Assembly (NCBI RefSeq): GCF_019042275.1
Contig: NZ_JAHQCW010000026.1
Location: 25,443 to 89,442 of the forward strand
DNA from: Diplocloster agilis
Lineage (GTDB): Bacteria > Bacillota > Clostridia > Lachnospirales > Lachnospiraceae
DNA: 64,000 bases
Reading direction: 5' to 3'
Below the pieces are notes generated by a model, which worked only from the letters and a program-made list of their open reading frames with translations, had not been told where the DNA came from and ran no database searches. How positions within the stretch are numbered: the first letter of the stretch is position 1; every line of letters begins with the position of its first letter. A program made the position numbers and the translations under genes. Of this stretch, positions 1 to 6,476 are shown one piece after another.

Positions 1-21
1 AAGCCTCGTCACTTGAAATAT

Positions 22-378
22 TTATTTTTTCATTTTAGGGTTGAACACCAGGGAAGCCAGATATCCGAAGATCAGGGCTGCCGATATCCCCACGGCACTG
101 GCCGTGAAGCCTCCCATAAAGATCCCGAGAAATCCGTCGCTTGCGATCGACTCTTTGACGCCTTTCCACAAAAGATTCCCGAATCCAAGAAGCGGAACGC
201 TGGCTCCGGCCCCTGCGAATTCCTGGAATGGCTGATAGATGTTAAGCGCTCCGAGCACCGCGCCGCTGCACACCAGCAGTACCATGATTCTGCCGGGCAT
301 CAGTTTTGTTTTTTCCATCAATATCTGAACCAGGGCGCAGATCAGGCCGCCCACCCAGAATGCATTGATATAATCCAT
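22..378 (-). CDS. spoVAE: Stage V sporulation protein AE (SpoVA channel subunit)
   Basis: Small, very hydrophobic protein of 118 residues with about four membrane segments and the family's glycine-rich stretch GAGASVPLLGFG near residue 57. SpoVAE proteins are part of the SpoVA complex in the inner forespore membrane, which moves dipicolinic acid into the developing spore and out at germination (known for Bacillus). It is the last gene of the leftward spoVA operon and follows spoVAD by about 100 bp. The ATG at 378 is preceded by an AAGGGAGATGG ribosome site. It resembles SpoVAC, as expected for this pair of paralogues. The first 12 bases of the window (AAGCCTCGTCAC) may be one arm of the operon terminator, cut by the window edge. 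Confidence 0.93.
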   Translation of the reverse strand: MDYINAFWVGGLICALVQILMEKTKLMPGRIMVLLVCSGAVLGALNIYQPFQEFAGAGASVPLLGFGNLLWKGVKESIASDGFLGIFMGGFTASAVGISAALIFGYLASLVFNPKMKK

Positions 379-432
379 TTATGTCCATCTCCCTTCTCTT
401 TCTTTGCGTGGACAATACACTTAGTTTCTCCC

Positions 433-461
433 GATCCGATGGTTTTATGCACGATCGGATC
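433..461 (-). other. Intercistronic hairpin between spoVAD and spoVAE
   Basis: GATCCGAT at 433-440 pairs exactly with ATCGGATC at 454-461 around a 13-base loop. It lies in the roughly 100-bp gap between spoVAD and spoVAE. There is no T-run, so it is more likely an mRNA processing or stability structure than a terminator. Role inferred only. Confidence 0.4.
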
Positions 462-481
462 ATAAATAACAGCGTTCCAAA

Positions 482-1492
482 TCAGCAGCTCTCCAGCACT
501 ACCGCCTGGGCGATACCGGGAACCGTATTCCCTTCGTTGTAACTGACTTTTGAGAGCAGCGCACCGGTAGGTACCAGCATGACCCGCTTCCACGCTTTTT
601 TCTCCAGCTGCCTCATAATATAAGCCGACAGCGTTACGGCTGCGCATCCACAGCCGCTGCCGCCGTTGTGGGTATCCTGGCGTTCGGCGTCATAGATCTC
701 TATTCCGCAATCCGAATGCTGGCTGCTGATATCAAACCCTTTTTCCTTCAACAGATCCAGAAGTATCGTTTTCCCTACATTTCCCAGATCCCCGGTAAAG
801 ATCCGGTCATAATCCGACGGCTGCCGGTTGAAATCCATAAAATTCTGGTAGATCGTATCACAGGCTGCAGGCGCCATACAGGCTCCCATATTCAGAGAAT
901 CTTTGATCCCGTAATCCACGATTTTTCCGGTGGTAATCCCGGTTATGCGTACTTTTCCTCCATCCTTACCCAGAACGAACGCGCCGCATCCCGTGACGGT
1001 CCAGCAGGCGGACAGGGGCCGCTGGCCGGCGTACTGCAGCGGAAAGCGGAACTCTTTTTCCGCGCTGCCAAAGTGGCTGGATGCCATGGAAATCACATAA
1101 TCCGCATAATCCGCAGCTACGGTCATGGCCCCCAGAGATAAAGCTTCTCCGATCGTCGAGCAGGCCCCGTACAGTCCGAACAGGGGAATATTCAGATCGA
1201 CCAGCCCGAAGGAAGTCGCCACCCCCTGGGCCAGCAGGTCGCCGGAAAAGATATAACGGATCTGCCAGCTCTCTAGTCCCGCTTTTCCGATGGCCATTTC
1301 CCCAGCCTGCTTTTGCAGATAGCTTTCAGCTGCCTCCCACGTTTTCTCACCGAACAGCGCATCTTCGCCAACCACATCAAACAAATGTCCAAGAGGACCC
1401 TCTCCTTCTTTTTTACCCACGATAGAAGCATGACCTAATATATGCGGCGCATGCTCAAATTGCAGGCTTTGCTTTCCCACCATCTGTGTCAT
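482..1492 (-). CDS. spoVAD: Stage V sporulation protein AD (thiolase-fold SpoVA subunit)
   Basis: A 336-residue protein with the SpoVAD pattern: HILGHASIVGKKEGEGPLG near the N-terminus, GLYGACSTIGEAL around residue 125 and GGSGCGCAAVTLSAY near the C-terminus. SpoVAD is a soluble, thiolase-like protein on the outer face of the inner spore membrane that binds dipicolinic acid (known for B. subtilis). The reading frame is open further upstream, but the ATG at 1492 is preferred because it overlaps the spoVAC stop as ATGA, the usual coupled arrangement, and gives the family N-terminus. Confidence 0.95.
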   Translation of the reverse strand: MTQMVGKQSLQFEHAPHILGHASIVGKKEGEGPLGHLFDVVGEDALFGEKTWEAAESYLQKQAGEMAIGKAGLESWQIRYIFSGDLLAQGVATSFGLVDLNIPLFGLYGACSTIGEALSLGAMTVAADYADYVISMASSHFGSAEKEFRFPLQYAGQRPLSACWTVTGCGAFVLGKDGGKVRITGITTGKIVDYGIKDSLNMGACMAPAACDTIYQNFMDFNRQPSDYDRIFTGDLGNVGKTILLDLLKEKGFDISSQHSDCGIEIYDAERQDTHNGGSGCGCAAVTLSAYIMRQLEKKAWKRVMLVPTGALLSKVSYNEGNTVPGIAQAVVLESC

Positions 1493-1947
1493 GAGATCAC
1501 CCCCGTCCACTGCAGCAGGTAATAAATCAACCCAAGCAGCCATGAGGTAAAGATCCCGTACAGAATAACCGGGCCGGCGATGGTAAATATTTTACATCCC
1601 ACACCGAACACCTGGCCTTCCTTCTTAAACTCGATCGCCGGCGCAGCCACCGAGTTGGCGAAACCGGTTATGGGTACCAGCGCGCCTGCCCCGCCGAATT
1701 TGGCGATGGACGGATAGATGTTAAAACCGGTCAGGATGATGCTGACCAGGATCAAAATCAGGGAGGTCCAGGCTCCGCAGATATCTTTCTCCATACCCCT
1801 GCCCTCGCAGAAATTCAGAATAAACTGTCCGATCACACAGATGATACCGCCCACGATAAACGCTTTCAGCATGTTTAACGGCAGACTGTGCGTCGGTGTC
1901 ACCTGTTTTACGTATTCACCGTACTGTTGTTGTTTCTTTTCGTCCAT
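1489..1947 (-). CDS. spoVAC: Stage V sporulation protein AC (SpoVA channel subunit)
   Basis: A 152-residue membrane protein with about four hydrophobic segments and the family motif GGAGALVPITGFANSV near residue 100, also seen in SpoVAE. In Bacillus SpoVAC is the mechanosensitive channel component for dipicolinic acid. It follows spoVAB by about 40 bp and overlaps spoVAD by four bases, so it is translated as part of the same operon. The N-terminus, with a Lys/Gln-rich cytoplasmic stretch (MDEKKQQQYGEYVKQVTP), matches the family. Confidence 0.95.
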   Translation of the reverse strand: MDEKKQQQYGEYVKQVTPTHSLPLNMLKAFIVGGIICVIGQFILNFCEGRGMEKDICGAWTSLILILVSIILTGFNIYPSIAKFGGAGALVPITGFANSVAAPAIEFKKEGQVFGVGCKIFTIAGPVILYGIFTSWLLGLIYYLLQWTGVIS

Positions 1948-1987
1948 AAATGCAATCTCCTTTTACGAATGTAGCTATATTTGTTGC

Positions 1988-2404
1988 CTACCATCCCTGG
2001 AAAAAGTACAGAATTGCCCCCAGGGATCTTCCGATCGCCATACTGATAATCATGGCGGTCAGGCCTTCCCGCAGTTTGATTCTCCGCTCGAAGATCGGTA
2101 TCGTATTTACAATCTCCGCCAGTGCCATGGCCCAGGCGCCCACGAACATACCCCCAAACAAACCGTAGAACCCAAGTCCGATTTTTCCAAGATGCACCGG
2201 CAGCTGATAGATGTACATCAGATTCCCCAATGCACCGCCTGCCAGCACGCAGTCCTCATACCAGAGGATCCGGTGGGCGGTATGTGTCCTGCCGGCGAAC
2301 CGGGGAATGATTCCCAATCCTACGATAAACGCAAAGATACCTCCCGCAACCGTAAAGCCGCTGCTCAAACCGATAATGGCCATCAGAATCTGTCTAATTA
2401 ACAT
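1988..2404 (-). CDS. spoVAB: Stage V sporulation protein AB
   Basis: A 138-residue protein of about four to five membrane segments with the SpoVAB-type start (GLSSGFTVAGGIFAFIVGLG) and the sequence GGMFVGAWAMALAEIVNTIP near residue 85. It overlaps the end of spoVAA by 11 bases and precedes spoVAC, the gene order of the Bacillus spoVA operon. SpoVAB is needed for dipicolinic acid uptake into the forespore in Bacillus, but its exact role is unknown. Confidence 0.92.
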   Translation of the reverse strand: MLIRQILMAIIGLSSGFTVAGGIFAFIVGLGIIPRFAGRTHTAHRILWYEDCVLAGGALGNLMYIYQLPVHLGKIGLGFYGLFGGMFVGAWAMALAEIVNTIPIFERRIKLREGLTAMIISMAIGRSLGAILYFFQGW

Positions 2405-3029
2405 CCACGTTCTTTCCCTTCCTGCTGCTGTCCTCGATGACGGTGGTATTCACATCATCCTCATATAGCCTCATTTCTACTTCGATGGGAGTCGGGTCCA
2501 CGGACAGTTTTCTGCCCCCGAAATGGTTAAAGAAAATAACCACGCCCACGGTCAGGCCGATGGAGTAGGACAGCTCCAGTATTGTGAATCCGTTGGAGGT
2601 CTCGCCGGTCATCAGCATATAGATCTGGCTGAACAGTTTGGTCAGCTGCACGTCATTATTAAACGACATAATGGAAAAAGCCGCTCCGAAAAAGGTCGTC
2701 AGGCAGACCAGAAGCGTCTTCAGGAAATCCATGACTTTGTGTTGGTGCGGTTCCTTTTCATACGCCACCACAAAATCCGTCTCACCTACATTATTGATTT
2801 CCAGCTGAGGATAAATGGAATGGATCTGCTCGATTACCTTCAGCACCGATACCGCATTCCGGCTGTAGCGTTTGGCATCGGAAAGGGTCAGGATCTTCAT
2901 GGCTTTCAGCCGGTTCACCACGTCTTTATTACTGCACTCCAGCTTGGCCACATCTCCCAGACGGACCTCTGTGGTATGGACTTCCGTGTTCCGCTCTATT
3001 TTCAAATACAAGGTATCCTTTAAAGACAT
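2394..3029 (-). CDS. spoVAA: Stage V sporulation protein AA
   Basis: A 211-residue protein: an N-terminal soluble domain (LYLKIERNTEVHTTEVRLGD) followed by two membrane segments around residues 115-160 and a charged tail. SpoVAA heads the spoVA operon in Bacillus. The ATG at 3029 is chosen because it begins the family N-terminus and has GGAAGGG 11 bases upstream; a GTG at 3041 in frame would place that ribosome site against the start. It overlaps the preceding small membrane gene, so translation is probably coupled. Confidence 0.92.
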   Translation of the reverse strand: MSLKDTLYLKIERNTEVHTTEVRLGDVAKLECSNKDVVNRLKAMKILTLSDAKRYSRNAVSVLKVIEQIHSIYPQLEINNVGETDFVVAYEKEPHQHKVMDFLKTLLVCLTTFFGAAFSIMSFNNDVQLTKLFSQIYMLMTGETSNGFTILELSYSIGLTVGVVIFFNHFGGRKLSVDPTPIEVEMRLYEDDVNTTVIEDSSRKGKNVDVN

Positions 3030-3184
3030 AGGTTCCGACACCCTTCCGCTATATTCTCAACAAATGTCCCTTCGGTAATAATGCTCTCTTTCTGGACTAC
3101 ATAGGAATAATAGAAAATTCCAACCACGATTGCGATTAATACAAGAGAAAGAAGAAATACTCTGAATTTTGTCCGGTTTATCAT
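3020..3184 (-). CDS. Small single-pass membrane protein at head of spoVA operon
   Basis: Encodes 54 residues: short basic start (MINRTKFR), one strong membrane segment (about residues 9-29, VFLLSLVLIAIVVGIFYYSY) and a short outside tail containing a Cys pair CRNLC. The ATG at 3184 is preferred over the one at 3205 because GGAAGTGG lies just upstream. It overlaps spoVAA and follows a sigma-G-like promoter, so it is probably made in the forespore with the SpoVA proteins. I do not recognise the family; similar small genes ahead of spoVAA are plausible in Clostridia. Confidence 0.6.
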   Translation of the reverse strand: MINRTKFRVFLLSLVLIAIVVGIFYYSYVVQKESIITEGTFVENIAEGCRNLCL

Positions 3185-3233
3185 TTTATCCACTTCCTTT
3201 TCCATTCATTTGCTTTTTACGATATTCAAAATG

Positions 3234-3262
3234 TAGTATGGCAGGATTTATGAAAATTATGT
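3234..3262 (-). promoter_or_regulatory. Sigma-G type promoter of the spoVA operon
   Basis: On the minus strand ACATA (3262-3258) is followed after exactly 17 bases by CATACTA (3240-3234). The known sigma-G consensus is GHATR, 17-18 bases, CATNHTA, so the -10 matches fully and the -35 at four of five positions. It lies about 50 bp upstream of the first spoVA-operon start, consistent with the known sigma-G control of spoVA in Bacillus. Confidence 0.65.
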
Positions 3263-3270
3263 AATGTGTT

Positions 3271-3319
3271 AAAAAATCAAAAATAAGCCCCGCCACATGC
3301 TAATGCCGTGGCGAGGCTT
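3271..3319 (-). terminator. Leftward intrinsic terminator upstream of spoVA
   Basis: On the minus strand AAGCCTCGCCAC (3319-3308) pairs with GTGGCGGGGCTT (3296-3285), with one G-U pair, an 11-base loop and a following T-rich tail ATTTTTGATTTTTT. The plus strand has no T-run, so it acts leftwards. There is no minus-strand gene between it and sigF about 1.5 kb away, so it probably ends sigF readthrough or an unannotated small RNA. Confidence 0.7.
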
Positions 3320-3376
3320 AAACCCCCATTCTTATCTGCATGTTCCTTCTTTTTTGATAAATCTTTTACTTTTATT

Positions 3377-3393
3377 TGATAAAATTTTTATCA
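3377..3393. promoter_or_regulatory. 17-bp palindromic operator, distal copy
   Basis: TGATAAAA-T-TTTTATCA, a perfect 8+1+8 inverted repeat, about 235 bp upstream of a near-identical copy at 3614-3630. A further TGATAAA lies at 3355-3361. Likely a binding site for the adjacent LacI-type regulator; the spacing would allow DNA looping. Function inferred. Confidence 0.5.
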
Positions 3394-3576
3394 TTTTTTC
3401 CATTATTGCACTGGATTTATTTTTAGTCAATAACTTGTATTTTTAAAATTTTCTCAACTTTTCTTCCTCTCCCGTTTACTTGGAGTGAATTACAGCAACG
3501 ATATTATACTTATATGATTCCATATTTTTCACGATACAGGAACGCATTTTGTGCATCAGACATATTACGCTTATTC

Positions 3577-3605
3577 TTGACAAAGATAAAAAAAAATATT
3601 AAACT
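3577..3605 (+). promoter_or_regulatory. Predicted lacI-type regulator promoter
   Basis: TTGACA at 3577-3582, a 17-base spacer, then TAAACT at 3600-3605 (four of six positions of TATAAT). The predicted start near 3612 is directly followed by the palindrome at 3614-3630, an arrangement typical of autorepression. Confidence 0.6.
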
Positions 3606-3613
3606 GTCTCTAG

Positions 3614-3683
3614 TGATTAAATTTTTATCATTTTATCCTTATCAAAAAATCATCCCATTCCATTATTTGATAAAGTGATAAAA
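3614..3683. promoter_or_regulatory. Proximal operator cluster of the LacI-type regulator
   Basis: TGATTAAA-T-TTTTATCA at 3614-3630 is the same palindrome as at 3377 with one mismatch. It is followed by half-site-like copies: TTATC runs at 3635-3645, TGATAAA at 3668-3674 and TGATAAAA at 3676-3683. They lie between the predicted transcription start and the ribosome site, so a bound protein would block transcription. Binding by the encoded LacI protein is inferred. Confidence 0.5.
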
Positions 3684-3711
3684 ACAGAAATTATTAAATG
3701 AGGTGTTCATT

Positions 3712-4731
3712 ATGGGAATTTCTTTAAAAGATATAGCGGAACGCGCCGACATGTCCATATCTGCGGTATCACTGGTTTTAGGCAACCGGCCAAACCGCAT
3801 TTCAAAAGAAAAGCAAGAATTAATCAGAAAAATTGCTGAGGAACTGAATTATACCCCTCCACGCTCCGGCGGACTGATGCCAAGACAAACCGGCAAAGCA
3901 ATCGGCGTCATTTTGCCGGACTTAAAGGATCTGTTTTATGCCTCGATCGCTATGGCCATCACCAATATCTGCCGAACAAACGATTACAATATAATGATCA
4001 GCAGCACGGATGACTCCAAGGAATTTGACCTTTCCGACATCAAAGTTTTCCGTTCCCGTGAAGTGGATGGTCTTATCTTTTGTCCTTCTTCCAATATTAC
4101 CCCATCGGACTATGAGGAATATTCAGCGGCTCTTCATACATTAGAAAAGCCTGTGGTTTTTGTTGACCGCTATATACCAAATATCGGTTTCAGCGCCGTC
4201 ACCATCAATCAAAGCCGCGGCGCTTACTATGCGGTCAAGCATTTACTGGAACTGGGCCATAGAAATATCGGTGTGATCGGCGGTTCAACCCAGAGTTTTT
4301 CTGAGCGTTACTGCGGTATCGTAGCCGCCTGTGCAGAATACCTTCTCGATATGTCACAGATCAGTTTTTTCCCCTGTGACCTGACGCCGGTAGGCGCTTA
4401 TGACATAGCCGGGACAGTCTTGGCTAAAGGATGTACCGCCGTTTTTTGCTATAACGACCTGATGGCTTATGGCCTCTACAAGAAGTATCATGAGCTGGGC
4501 ATCCGCATCCCAAAGGATATTTCCATTATCGGATTTAACGACCTGTATTACTCCCGATGCTTTGAAGTCCCGCTGACAAGCGTCAATGTCCAGGGAGACC
4601 GCCTGGGATTTTCAGCATCCGAAAGAATTTTTTCCGAATTAGAGAATCCGAATCAGGATAAGCAAGTAATTCTACTGGAACCGGAGATCAGCCTGCGCAA
4701 GAGTACCAAGGCGCTTTCCGGGCAGGTGTAA
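3712..4731 (+). CDS. LacI-family transcriptional regulator
   Basis: Encodes 339 residues. The N-terminal helix-turn-helix and hinge (SLKDIAERADMSISAVSLVL, then YTPP) is the classic LacI type, followed by a periplasmic-binding-protein-like effector domain (IGVILPDLKDLFYASIAMAI, HLLELGHRNIGVIGG, IPKDISIIGFNDL). The ATG at 3712 is used because GAGGTG lies six bases upstream. No sugar transport or catabolic gene is adjacent, so its ligand and regulon cannot be read from context; repeated TGATAAAA palindromes upstream suggest autoregulation. It sits between sigF and spoVAA, which are neighbours in Bacillus, and is convergent with sigF. Confidence 0.92.
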   Translation: MGISLKDIAERADMSISAVSLVLGNRPNRISKEKQELIRKIAEELNYTPPRSGGLMPRQTGKAIGVILPDLKDLFYASIAMAITNICRTNDYNIMISSTDDSKEFDLSDIKVFRSREVDGLIFCPSSNITPSDYEEYSAALHTLEKPVVFVDRYIPNIGFSAVTINQSRGAYYAVKHLLELGHRNIGVIGGSTQSFSERYCGIVAACAEYLLDMSQISFFPCDLTPVGAYDIAGTVLAKGCTAVFCYNDLMAYGLYKKYHELGIRIPKDISIIGFNDLYYSRCFEVPLTSVNVQGDRLGFSASERIFSELENPNQDKQVILLEPEISLRKSTKALSGQV

Positions 4732-4759
4732 AATAAACCTGAACCGATTTGACCGATTT

Positions 4760-4833
4760 GGGACATGTCCAATTTAATATGGACATGTCCCAAACTGAAA
4801 TGGACATGTCCCAAATCAGTTTGGACATGTCCC
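4760..4833. repeat. Array of four GGACATGTCC palindromes at about 21-bp period
   Basis: Perfect 10-bp palindrome GGACATGTCC begins at 4761, 4781, 4802 and 4823 (steps 20, 21, 21), separated by AT-rich variable spacers. It occupies the gap between the lacI-type gene and sigF, whose 3' ends face each other. A related five-copy array lies at 21438-21531. Each unit can form a short hairpin in RNA and would present sites on one face of the DNA helix. Function unknown. Confidence 0.85.
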
Positions 4834-4841
4834 CTTTTGAT

Positions 4842-5555
4842 TTAAAGCTTGTCCCGCAGTTTTTGTAGGATCTTCTTCTCCAGCCTGGATACCTGGACCT
4901 GGGAGATGCCGATCTTCTCCGCCACCTGCGTCTGCGTCTTGTCCTCATAATAGCGCATGAGGATGATCTCACGTTCCTTTTCCGTCAGGGAATCCAACAG
5001 CTGTTCCAGCACAAGCTGGTTCAATACCGCATCGTTCTGGCTGGTTTCCTCCTCCAGCTTATCGATCAGATAGATGTCGCTTCCATCTCCCTGATAGATG
5101 GTTTTATAGAGGGATTCCACTTCCACGCCGGAGTCCAGCGCCATGACGATTTCTTCCTGGCTGGCGCCGATCTCAGCGGAGATCTCTTCCAGGGTTGGCT
5201 CCCGGCCGATCTTATGGTTGAGCATTTCCCTGCATCTTCGCGCTTTGTTGGCCGTTTCCTTTAAGGACCGGCTCACCTTGATCATGCCGTCGTCTCTTAA
5301 GAACCTTTTAATTTCTCCCGTAATCATCGGAACCGCATAGGTTGAAAACTTTACGTCGTAACTGATATCGAATTTGTCGATTGCCTTGATCAGCCCGATA
5401 CTGCCGATCTGGAACAGGTCCTCCATCTCATGGCCCCGCCCCTGGAATCTGCGGACGATACTCCACACCAATCCGATATTTTCTTCCACAAGCCTATCTC
5501 TCGCTTCTTTATCCCCTTCGTGTGATTTGACAATTAAAGCGATCGTATGCTCCAT
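4842..5555 (-). CDS. sigF: RNA polymerase sporulation sigma factor SigF
   Basis: Encodes 237 residues of a sigma-70 family factor: region 2 (VWSIVRRFQGRGHEMEDLFQ, then DVKFSTYAVPMITGEIKRFL), region 3 (REPTLEEISAEIGAS) and a region 4 helix-turn-helix (TQTQVAEKIGISQVQVSRLE). The position directly after spoIIAA and spoIIAB identifies it as sigma F, the first forespore-specific sigma factor, held inactive by SpoIIAB until septation (known biology). It starts 12 bp after the spoIIAB stop. No T-tailed terminator lies right after it; instead the GGACATGTCC array begins nine bases beyond the stop. Confidence 0.97.
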   Translation of the reverse strand: MEHTIALIVKSHEGDKEARDRLVEENIGLVWSIVRRFQGRGHEMEDLFQIGSIGLIKAIDKFDISYDVKFSTYAVPMITGEIKRFLRDDGMIKVSRSLKETANKARRCREMLNHKIGREPTLEEISAEIGASQEEIVMALDSGVEVESLYKTIYQGDGSDIYLIDKLEEETSQNDAVLNQLVLEQLLDSLTEKEREIILMRYYEDKTQTQVAEKIGISQVQVSRLEKKILQKLRDKL

Positions 5556-5567
5556 GAATTCATCCCT

Positions 5568-6017
5568 TTACTCTTCCTCATATTCGCTGTCCTTGCGCCC
5601 GATTTTCTTTTTCATGGAAACTTTGGTTCCCTTTCCCACTTCGGACTCTACCTTCAGTTCATCCATAAAAGCCTCCATAAATGAGAATCCCATGCCGGAC
5701 CGCTCCTGCTCCGGAGCGGTGGTAAATAGCGGCTCCATAGCTTTTTCCACATCCGGTATGCCTCTGCCCTGATCGATGACCTCCAGGTATAGTTCATCCT
5801 CACAGGTCCTACAGTTTATGGTGATTTTATGTACCTCATTTCCGTATCCGTGGATGATCGCGTTGGTGACCGCTTCCGATACAGCCGTCTTCACATCCGC
5901 CACCTCCTCAAGCGTCGGATTCAGCTGGGTGAGAAACGACGCTACCGCTACTCTGGCGAATCCTTCGTTTGACGACCTGCTGTCGAATTCTAATTTCATT
6001 TCATTGCTCTCCTTCAT
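5568..6017 (-). CDS. spoIIAB: Anti-sigma F factor / serine kinase SpoIIAB
   Basis: Encodes 149 residues of a GHKL-fold kinase: N box SEAVTNAIIHGYG near residue 47, G1 box VIDQGRGIPD near residue 85, and SGMGFSFME near residue 111. SpoIIAB binds and inhibits sigma F and phosphorylates SpoIIAA (known). The ATG at 6017 is kept because the N-terminus (MKESNEMKLEF) resembles the Bacillus protein, though an ATG at 5999 with AAGGAG upstream is also possible. It lies between spoIIAA and sigF as in all endospore formers. Confidence 0.97.
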   Translation of the reverse strand: MKESNEMKLEFDSRSSNEGFARVAVASFLTQLNPTLEEVADVKTAVSEAVTNAIIHGYGNEVHKITINCRTCEDELYLEVIDQGRGIPDVEKAMEPLFTTAPEQERSGMGFSFMEAFMDELKVESEVGKGTKVSMKKKIGRKDSEYEEE

Positions 6018-6029
6018 GGTGCTCCCCCT

Positions 6030-6365
6030 TTATACTGTTTTGGTTTCCTGTGGAAAGTCGTCATAGATATCGATGATCTTGTGTATGCCGGATAAGGTGA
6101 GGATCCGCCGGATTCTGGGGCTCACCGAAACAGCCAGAACTTTTCCCCCGGTAAAATTCAGATTCTTGTAGCGCCCCATGATGACGCCGATCCCGGAGCT
6201 GTCCATAAAATTGGTGTTGGAAAAATCAAATACGATACTCCGGACATTTTGTTTTTCCATCATATCATCCGCACCCTTTCGAATCTCTTCCGCATTATGA
6301 TGATCCAGTTCCGCCGGAACGTGGATAATCAGACTGGTATGATCCAGTTGAAACAATGGTGACAT
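6030..6365 (-). CDS. spoIIAA: Anti-sigma F factor antagonist SpoIIAA
   Basis: Encodes 111 residues of a STAS-domain protein with the phosphorylation motif NFMDSSGIGVIMGRY; Ser57 corresponds to Ser58 of the Bacillus protein. Unphosphorylated SpoIIAA pulls SpoIIAB off sigma F (known). It is the first gene of the spoIIA operon; a GGAGGAAATACAG ribosome site precedes the ATG. A sigma-H promoter is expected upstream, but I could not find a convincing match. Confidence 0.96.
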   Translation of the reverse strand: MSPLFQLDHTSLIIHVPAELDHHNAEEIRKGADDMMEKQNVRSIVFDFSNTNFMDSSGIGVIMGRYKNLNFTGGKVLAVSVSPRIRRILTLSGIHKIIDIYDDFPQETKTV

Positions 6366-6445
6366 CTGTATTTCCTCCTGTCTTAGATTGCTGCTTTTTC
6401 TATCCCTGAGCCTGCAGGCACTTTCTCATAAAATGAAAAAAATGC

Positions 6446-6470
6446 ACAAAAAGAGCGTGGCAGCCCACGC
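6446..6470 (-). terminator. Terminator after the TPR membrane protein gene
   Basis: On the minus strand GCGTGG and CCACGC (6470-6465 and 6460-6455) form a GC-rich stem with a four-base loop, followed by TCTTTTTGTGC. It lies just after the stop at 6477 and separates this gene from spoIIAA. Confidence 0.75.
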
Positions 6471-6476
6471 CCTTTC

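Noticed and set aside
4688..4972. Minus-strand 94-residue frame over the sigF end and the GGACATGTCC array
   Set aside because: It is the shadow of sigF in another frame plus translation of the palindrome array; no ribosome site.
6366..6445. Search for a sigma-H promoter ahead of spoIIAA
   Set aside because: An AGGGATA-like -35 is present but no matching GAAT-type -10 at proper distance; not reported as a feature.
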